Below, in pieces: positions 56,209-64,000 of a DNA stretch of 64,000 nt; the first letter of the stretch is position 1; the number at the start of each line of letters is the position of its first letter. Location: contig JAVDOI010000185.1 in assembly GCA_032191485.1 (NCBI GenBank), forward strand, positions 1 to 64,000, written 5' to 3'. The position numbers and the translations under genes are program-made. A model generated the notes under the pieces. It was not told the DNA's origin, did no database searches, and saw nothing but the letters and a program-made list of their open reading frames with translations. Origin of the DNA: Leptoclinus maculatus. Lineage: Eukaryota; Chordata; Actinopteri; Perciformes; Stichaeidae.

Positions 56209-57675
56209 TTTTTTTTATAGTGTATATACCTGTATATATATTTATAGTGTGTGTATATATATATATATATATATAATACCTGCTCAGCAGGATTATATAT
56301 GTATATATATTTATAGTGTGTGTATATATATATATAATCCCTGCTCAGGATTATAAATATATACACATAAATACATTAAACTAAAATATTTTCAGTATAT
56401 ATACTTTGAAGTTTTTAGTTTAGTGTTTTTAATCATATATTAAAAAATTCATTCATAGTTTATTTTCATATTGTTTTTCTAAATTAATAATCAGTTAATT
56501 AAATCAGTTACTATGTTAAATAACACATTTTCAGTTATAGTTCTTGCAATTAAAACAATGTATTTATCAATAACTTTATTTCATTCACACATACATATTT
56601 ACATGTACATATATATATACATATATATCAATCCTAAGGCAGAGGAAATCAATCAAGACAGTTAATATTAACAGCAAAACAAATGTCAGCAAACGTGTTT
56701 ATTAACTTGCAGTAACATGTGCATATTCTTTATATTTTTTAAATCAGTTTCATCTCTGTGACAGCAATATTAACACATCAGAAGGATCTACTGGTTGTCT
56801 TATTAGTGAAGGCTTTGTACAGGATGAGAGCTAATGTAACTGTAACCTCAAGTACAGGATGGTGAAATGGAGACATTACAAATGGACTAATGTCTTAATT
56901 CAAAGCTACGGTTGCTGAATGTTTGTCCATCGTTCTCCCCTCAGCTCCTGGCTCTCTGTAACACAACAAGAACAGAATCAGCAAAATACTCAAATTCAGT
57001 GTATTCGTGTAATTAATCTTAACGTTACCGGACTTAAAGTGATATTTCAGGTTCACAACCTGTCTACCTGAGCTCACGTTGGTCCGTTTATGTACATGAT
57101 ATGAAGTATAAATCATCTGTAAAACCATCACAACATCAGTAAGATATTATTCAACCTCTGAGGTTTGAAAGTGAAGTTATTAAAAGTTACTTTAAGTCTC
57201 ACTACAGTCGGATGCAGACAGCTGAGCTGCAGCTAATAGCGCTGCGGCTAACGCTAGTTAGCTTGTAAGCTACGAACGTCACGTAACTTAACGGATCACT
57301 TTAACACACATGTGATGTTATAAGATCTCTTATTTTGCTTTAACATTAGTATCGGTGACATTCGAGTGAGTTGAAACTCAATACTTACATTTAAAAGTGA
57401 ATCCTGCCGCTTCTCCAGCTCTCGCATCAATCGCCGCCATGTTGGTTCAAATAAAATCTTCACCGGCACGCAATGCATCTTGGGATATGCTGGGCCACGA
57501 AGTCTCCATCAGATGTATCCTCCGAAAATGGGTGCAGAAGGCTGCGTTCGTCGGCTGAATTTGAAGGAGTCTTCAACAAACATGCGAATTGGGACAGCCT
57601 AGTCGCAGCGCTGTGACGCAACCGGTCTACGAATGCAGCCTCCGAAGGATGCAGACCCTGAATTGGGACACAGCT
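55969..57675. mobile_element. 1707-bp DNA transposon with 37-bp perfect terminal inverted repeats
   Basis: The ends begin AGCTGTGTCCCAATTCAGGG and match perfectly in reverse complement over 37 bp. Flanks are TCT on both sides (55966-55968, 57676-57678), but the target is a CT repeat so the duplication is uncertain. No transposase frame remains. On the minus strand an ATG at 57440 opens MAAIDARAGEAAGFTFK before a GTAAGT donor (complement 57383-57388), which may be a leftover first exon. A second end-like motif, GAATTGGGACAGCCT, lies inside at about 57588-57602. Superfamily is uncertain (PIF/Harbinger-like or hAT-like). Confidence 0.82.
56163..56362. repeat. (TA)n-rich tandem block inside the transposon
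   Basis: TA runs alternate with CTGCTCARNAGGATTATA and TTTATAGTGTGTGTATA motifs, repeated about three times. Frames giving YIYIYI are artefacts. Confidence 0.9.
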
Positions 57676-58280
57676 TCTGTCTCTCTCTCTCTTACTGTTT
57701 CTCTGTCTCTCTCTCTCTCTCTCTGTGTCTGTTTGTCTGTCTCTCTCTCTCTGTGTGTCTGTTTGTCTCTCTCTGTCTGTCTCTCTGTGTGTCTGTCTCT
57801 GTCTCTCTCTCTGTGTGTCTCTCTCTCATACAGTCATTGAGGTCTTAGAGGACTTTTTATCCCCCCCCCCCACCACACATACACACACACAGACACACCA
57901 TTTTAAAATAAAAGCCCCACAGAATGAATTCTAACTGAAATGCTTGTGATGAAGACTGTCATTTAATAACCTCTGTGTGTTTCATACATTCTGATTCTGT
58001 CTCCTCTCTCCCCACCCAGCCCCACCCTTTCAAAATAAAAGCCTCATGGATTAAACTTCTTCAACTTTCAAAGCCTTCTTCTTCCTCATACTTTCAGCTA
58101 CAGACATCATAGTTAGACATTTCAACTAGAAGGGTTTTCAGCAGTGCAGTTTAAATGCTTTCAGGCTTCAACATTTTTCAGACAGGTAGTCTCCCATTTC
58201 TTAATTTTTACCAATTTTTTTACAATTAATTTCAGCTTTCAGCATTCCAACGCATTTTCAGCAGGAAATGCATTTTCTAG

Positions 58281-58376
58281 TTGTTGGAATGCTTTTAAGC
58301 ATTCCAAGTATTGTTCTTCAAATCTTTATTGTTGGAATGCTTTTAAGCATTCCAAGTATTGTTCTTCAAATCTTTA
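58281..58376 (+). repeat. 48-bp palindromic segment repeated twice
   Basis: Two 48-bp units follow CTAG at 58280. The homologous junction at 21557 in copy 1 has three. Confidence 0.93.
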
Positions 58377-59417
58377 TTCCTCTTTTTATTATATTTCTTC
58401 CGTACGTATTTTGCAACGCTTCTCCTTCCACAATTTTTAAGCTACAGAAACCGTTCAACTATCAAAATGTTCAGCTCTTTCAGCTCATGTGTGCTATGTC
58501 TCTTCATATTTCTAATCTTTAAACTTTTTGAATTATTAAGCTTTCTGCAATTTTTATTTTGAATGGGTTTCTATGGAGAAAATGTTCAAATCCTCTTAAA
58601 CTTTTTAAACTTTCAAATCCTTCAACTTCTTCATACTTTCAGCTACAGAAACCATTTCAACTTTCAAATGTTGAGAAAATCCTTAACTATTGCTGAATGA
58701 TTCAGCTTGTTGATATCTTTTATACTTTTTGAACTGTAGCATTTTTACTTTTATGATTTTTCAGTCCTTTTCTGACTTTATAATGTGTGTGTATTGCGCT
58801 GCTTAGAGTGCGTGATGTCAGCGCTAGAGTGAAGAGCAGTTTAAGATTCTTATGAAAAAAAGATTTGTCTTTTGCCACTGTCTCCACAATTTTCACTCTT
58901 CATGCATAATTTCTGGATGGAAAAGTAGCTAATCTTGTCCTTGTTGTAAAAAACTGACTGTGGAATCCCACAGATTTACACATTTGGCTCAGGGAGTCTT
59001 AGAGCGACATGAACTCCAACCAACTGCTCCATTAGACTCCATGTTAAATCTGACCACTAATTCCTCAAAGAAAGCAGACGGTACCAGTTTTGTATCTTGC
59101 GCTGTAGCTCACATTTTTAACACCACAAACATAAAAATCACTTTACCGCGTTTGGCAGAGTCTTATCTCTCTCACGGTATCCATATTTTATTGATTAGTC
59201 TCATGGTTTTGGTATGAAGGGCATATGTTTGACAGGTAGTTTTGTTGAAAATCACTGTTCACTCTAATCTCTCACACAGGTGTTCATATGAGCTCATTAG
59301 TGTTGATAAACACACAGAGGCACTGAGACACACACACACACACACACACACACTGCTCTCCCTCTATCTCTCTGTGTCTCTCTCTCATTCAGGTCTTAGA
59401 GATCTTTAGAGGACCCC

Positions 59418-59451
<34 letters not shown>

Positions 59452-60796
59452 TCTCCCTCTATCTCTCTGTGTCTCTCTCTCATTCAGGTCTTAGAGATCT
59501 TTAGAGGACCCCCCCCCCCACACACACACACACACACTCCTCCCTCTATCTCTCTGTGTCTCTCTCTCATTCAGGTCTTAGAGATCTTTAGAGGACCCCC
59601 CCCCCCCCCCCACACACACACACTCCTCCCTCTATCTCTCTGTGTCTCTCTCTCATTCAGGTCTTAGAGATCTTTAGAGGACTCCCCCCCACCCCCCCCC
59701 ACACACACACACCCCATATTAAAATGAAAGCCCCACAGAATGAATTCTAACTGAAATGCTTGTGATGAAACCTGTCATTTAGCAACCTGTTTGTGTTTAT
59801 CTAAGATTATGATCCTGTCTCCTCTCCCCGTCTGCCCCCCCCCCCCCCACATACCATTTCAAAATAAAAGCCCCATATAATAAATTCTGACTGAAGTGCT
59901 AACTTCTACTACTACAAATATCACTACTGCTGACAGTTTTTTTAAGCTATAGAAACCGTTCAAATATCAAAATGTTCAGCTTTCAGGAGAGGGGTGATAT
60001 GACTTTTCATATCTTTAATCTTTAAACTTTGAATTATTAAGCTTTTAGCTATTTTTATTTAATGGGATGTCTATGGAGAACATCTTCAAATCCTGTTAAA
60101 CTTGAACTTTCAAAGCCTTCTTCTTCCTCATACTTTCAGCTACAGACACCATAGTTAGACATTTCAACTAGAAGGGTTTTCAGCAGTGCAGTTTAAATGC
60201 TTTCAGGCTTCAACATTCTCTCTCTCTCTGTCTCTCTCTCTCTCTTTCTGTCTTTCTCTGTCTCTCTCTCTCTCTCTGTCTGTTTGTCTGTCTCTGTCTG
60301 TCTGTCTCTCTGTGTGTCTGTCTCTTTCTCTCTCTCTGTGTGTCTCTCTCTCATACAGTCATTGAGGTCTTAGAGGACTTTTTATCCCCCCCCCCACCAC
60401 ACATACACACACACCATTTTAAAATAAAAGCCCCACAGAATGTATTCTAACTGAAATGCTTGTGATGAAGACTGTCATTTAATAACCTCTGTGTGTTTCA
60501 TACATTCTGATTCTGTCTCCTCTCTCCCCACCCAGCCCCACCCTTTCAAAATAAAAGCCTCATGGATTAAACTTCTTCAACTTTCAAAGCCTTCTTCTTC
60601 CTCATACTTTCAGCTACAGACATCATAGTTAGACATTTCAACTAGAAGGGTTTTCAGCAGTGCAGTTTAAATGCTTTCAGGCTTCAACATTTTTCAGACA
60701 GGTAGTCTCCCATTTCTTAATTTTTAGCAATTTTTTTACAATTAATTTCAGCTTTCAGCATTCCAACGCATTTTCAGCAGGAAATGCATTTTCTAG
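58377..60796 (+). repeat. Satellite unit 2 of copy 2
   Basis: Typical block order. About five minisatellite units at 59350-59700, a CT-rich tract at 60218-60350, and a 3' terminus ending CTAG at 60793-60796. Confidence 0.7.
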
Positions 60797-62035
60797 TTAG
60801 TGTTGATAAACACACAGAGGCACTGAGACACACACACACTCACACACACACTGCTCTCCCTCTATCTCTCTGTGTCTCTCTCTCATTCCGGTCTTAGAGA
60901 TCTTTAGAGGACCCCCCCCACACACACACACACACACACACACACCCCATATTAAAATAAAAGCCCCACAGAATGAATTCTAACTGAAATGCTTGTGATG
61001 AAACCTGTCATTTAGCAACCTGTTTGTGTTAATCTAAGATTATGATCCTGTCTCCTCTCCCCTTCTTCCTCCCCCCCCCCCACACCCCATTTCAAAATAA
61101 AAGCCCCACAGAATGAATTCTAACTGAAATGCTAACTTCTACTACTACAAATATCACTACTGCTGACAGTTTTTTTAAGCTACAGAAACCGTTCAAATAT
61201 CAAAATGTTCAGCTTTCAGGAGAGAGGTGATATGACTTTCCATATCTTTAATCTTTAAACTTTGAATTATTAAGCTTTTAGCTATTTTTATTTAATGGGA
61301 TGTCTATGGAGAAAATCTTCAAATCCTGTTAAACTTGAACTTTCAAAGCCTTCTTCTTCCTCATACTTTCAGCTACAGACACCATAGTTAGACATTTCAA
61401 CTAGAAGGGTTTTCAGCAGTGCAGTTTAAATGCTTTCGGCCTTCAACATTCTCTCTCTCTGTCTCTCTCTCTCTCTTTCTGTCTTTCTCTGTCTCTCTCT
61501 CTCTCTCTGTGTCTGTTTGTCTGTCTCTGCCTGTCTCTCTGTGTGTCTGTCTCTGTCTCTCTCTCTGTGTGTCTCTCTCTCATACAGTCATTGAGGTCTT
61601 AGAGGACTTTTTATCGCCCCCCCCCCCCACCACACATACACACACACACAGCATTTTAAAATAAAAGCCCCACAGAATGAATTCTAACTGAAATGCTTGT
61701 GATGAAGACTGTCATTTAATAACCTCTGTGTGTTTCATACATTCTGATTCTGTCTCCTCTCTCCCCACCCAGCCCCACCCTTTCAAAATGAAAAAGCCTC
61801 ATGGATTAAACTTCTTCAACTTTCAAAGCCTTCTCCTTCCTCATACTTTCAGCTACAGACATCATAGTTAGACATTTCAACTAGAAGGGTTTTCAGCAGT
61901 GCAGTTTAAATGCTTTCAGGCTTCAACATTTTTCAGACAGGTAGTCTCCCATTTCTTAATTTTTAGCAATTTTTTTACAATTAATTTCAGCTTTCAGCAT
62001 TCCAACGCATTTTCAGCAGGAAATGCATTTTCTAG
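60797..62035 (+). repeat. Truncated satellite unit joined directly to a 3' terminus
   Basis: Directly after CTAG the sequence continues TTAGTGTTGATAAACACACA, which in full units lies about 1.1 kb from the 5' end. The 5' half is missing. The rest is in normal order and ends with CTAG at 62032-62035. Confidence 0.8.
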
Positions 62036-62131
62036 TTGTTGGAATGCTTTTAAGCATTCCAAGTATTGTTCTTCAAATCTTTATTGTTGGAATGCTTTTA
62101 AGCATTCCAAGTATTGTTCTTCAAATCTTTA
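62036..62131 (+). repeat. 48-bp palindromic segment repeated twice
   Basis: Two exact 48-bp units (62036 and 62084) sit between a CTAG terminus and the next satellite unit. Confidence 0.93.
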
Positions 62132-63099
62132 TTCTTCTTATTATATTTCTTCCGTACGTATTTTGCAACGCTTCTCCTTCCACAATTTTTAAGCTACAGA
62201 AACCGTTCAACTATCAAAATGTTCAGCTATTTCAGCTCATGTGTGCTATGTCTCTTCATATTTATAATCTTTAAACTTTTTGAATTATTAAGCTTTTTGC
62301 AATTTTTATTTTGAATGGGTTTCTATGGAGAAAATGTTCAAATCCTCTTAAACTTTTTAAACTTTCAAATCCTTCATCTTCCTCATACTTTCAGCTACAG
62401 AAACCATTTCAACTTTCAAATGTTGAGAAAATCCTTAACTATTGCTGAATGATTCAGCTTGTTGATATCTTTTATACTTTTTGAACTGTAGCATTTTTAC
62501 TTTTATGATTTTTCAGTCCTTTTCTAACTTTATAATGGGTGTGTATTGCGCTGCTTAGAGTGCGTGATGTCAGCGCTAGAGTGAAGAGGAGCTATAAATT
62601 CTTATGAAAAAAAGATTTGTCTTTTGCCACCGACTCCACAATTTTCACTCTTCATGCATAATTTCTGGATGTAAAAGTAGCTAATCTTGTCCTTGTCCTA
62701 AAAAACTGACTGTGGAATCCCACAGACTTACACATTTGGTTCAGGGAGCCTTAGAGTGACATGAACTCCAACCAACTGCTCCATTAGACTCCATGTTAAA
62801 TCTGACCACTAATTCCTCAAAGAAAGCAGACGGTACCAGTTTTGTATCTTGCGCTGTAGCTCACATTTTTAATACCACAAACATAAAAATCACTTTACCG
62901 CGTTTGGCAGAGTCTTATCTCTCTCACGGTATCCATATTTTATTGATTAGTCTCATGGTTTTGGTATGAAGGGCATATGTTTGACAGGTAGTTTTGTTGA
63001 AAATCACTGTTCACTCTAATCTCTCACACAGGTGTTCATATGAGCTCATTAGTGTTGATAAACACACAGAGGCACTGAGACACACACACACACACACAC
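62132..63099 (+). repeat. Last satellite unit of copy 2, 5' part
   Basis: Very close match to 24444-25422 in copy 1, including CTTCTTATTATATTTC and the GACTGTGGAATCCCACAG block at about 62708. Confidence 0.75.
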
Positions 63100-64000
63100 A
63101 CTGCTCTCCCTCTATCTCTCTGTGTCTCTCTCTCATTCAGGTCTTAGAGATATTTAGAGGACTCCCCCCCCGCCACACACACTCCTCTCCCTCTATCTCT
63201 CTGTGTCTCTCTCTCATTCAGGTCTTAGAGATCTTTAGAGGACTCCCCCCCACACACACACTCCTCTCCCTCTATCTCTCTGTGTCTCTCTCTCATTCAG
63301 GTCTTAGAGATCTTTAGAGGACTCCCCCCCCCCACACACACACTACTCTCCCTCTATCTCTCTGTGTCTCTCTCTCTCATTCAGGTCTTAGAGATCTTTA
63401 GAGGACTCCCCCCCCCCCACACACACACTACTCTCCCTCTATCTCTCTGTGTCTCTCTCTCTCATTCAGGTTTTAGAGATCTTTAGAGGACTCCCCCCCC
63501 CCCACACACACACTCCTCTCCCTCTATCTCTCTGTGTCTCTCTCTCATTCAGGTCTTAGAGATCTTTAGAGGACTCCCCCCCCCCCCCACACACACACTG
63601 CTCTCCCTCTATCTCTCTGTGTCTCTCTCTCATTCAGGTTTTAGAGATCTTTAGAGGACTCCCCCCCCCCCACACACACACTGCTCTCCCTCTATCTCTC
63701 TGTGTCTCTCTCTCATTCAGGTCTTAGAGATCTTTAGAGGACTCCCCCCCCCCCCACACACACACTGCTCTCCCTCTATCTCTCTGTGTCTCTCTCTCAT
63801 TCAGGTCTTAGAGATCTTTAGAGGACTCCCCCCCCCCCCACACACACACTGCTCTCCCTCTATCTCTCTGTGTCTCTCTCTCATTCAGGTTTTAGAGATC
63901 TTTAGAGGACTCCCCCCCACACACACACTCCTCTCCCTCTATCTCTCTGTCTCTCTCTCTCATTCAGGTCTTAGAAATCTTTAGAGGACCCCCCCCTCCC
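63100..64000 (+). repeat. ~80-bp CT/poly-C/CA minisatellite, 11 units, cut by window end
   Basis: Units begin near 63100, 63180, 63260, 63341, 63427, 63510, 63597, 63680, 63766, 63848 and 63927. The first six follow the same variant order as the copy 1 array. The final GGACCCCCCCTCCC matches the last unit of the copy 1 array (near 26478), so the array ends about at the window edge with two units fewer. Confidence 0.92.

Larger units (their letters stand above)
54297..58280 (+). repeat. Satellite unit 1 of copy 2, interrupted by a DNA transposon
   Basis: Same block order as satellite unit 1 of copy 1 and about 2.27 kb without the inserted 1707-bp transposon. It carries two minisatellite units (about 55263-55440) and ends with CTAG at 58277-58280. 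Confidence 0.7.
30497..64000. repeat. Copy 2 of ~30.5 kb tandem unit, with insertions
   Basis: This matches copy 1 from its first base and continues to the window end, where the sequence corresponds to about 26490 in copy 1. It differs by a 4693-bp LTR element at 34449-39141, a 1707-bp TIR transposon at 55969-57675, three fewer 55-bp minisatellite units, loss of an ~80-bp hairpin segment near 54296, and an extra satellite unit around 58.3-62.0 kb. Confidence 0.92.

Overview
The window looks like a repeat-dense block of a ray-finned (teleost, probably percomorph) fish genome. All coding potential recognised belongs to mobile elements. The main gene is a 2614-codon intronless ORF encoding a Helentron-type (Helitron2) Rep/helicase with a C-terminal endonuclease. 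No host gene, tRNA, rRNA or CRISPR array was recognised. All comparisons were made by eye, without alignment or database search.

Layout. The window holds about two head-to-tail copies of a ~30.5 kb unit: bases 1-30496 (copy 1) match bases 30497 onward (copy 2), which runs past the window end. Each unit carries, in order: (a) a minus-strand, four-exon gene for an RPA70-like OB-fold single-strand DNA-binding protein (complete at 28938-30626; only the 5' end of the neighbouring copy is present at 1-130); (b) a divergent intergenic region with a reversed decayed copy of the RPA exon, a foldback repeat and a chain of ~36-bp putative leader micro-exons; (c) the plus-strand Rep/helicase gene (6499-14343 and 41693-49537); (d) a 3' flank with three hairpins, the first carrying a telomere-like G-quadruplex motif in its loop, then a 55-bp minisatellite and a degenerate ~200-bp tandem duplication; (e) an (ACT)n tract holding a small MITE; (f) an array of ~2.2-2.7 kb satellite units punctuated by Helitron-like 3' ends (subterminal GCATTCCAAC, hairpin, CTAG) and by 48-bp palindromic segments that look like the matching 5' end.

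The two copies differ by scattered SNPs, minisatellite copy number (9 versus 6), satellite-unit arrangement and two insertions found only in copy 2. One is a 4693-bp LTR element (34449-39141) with two 811-bp LTRs, a 4-bp target duplication and no gag/pol but a broken retroviral Env transmembrane remnant. The other is a 1707-bp terminal-inverted-repeat DNA transposon (55969-57675).

How the parts may work together (inference): an HUH-type two-tyrosine Rep nicks and joins DNA, the Pif1-like helicase unwinds it, the RPA-like protein coats single strands, and the non-autonomous satellite units may share terminal signals with the large element and be copied or concatenated by rolling-circle replication. 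The N-terminal cysteine-protease-like domain resembling herpesvirus tegument deubiquitinases (peptidase family C76) and the AP-like endonuclease domain with an altered SDH motif are the least ordinary parts of the protein.
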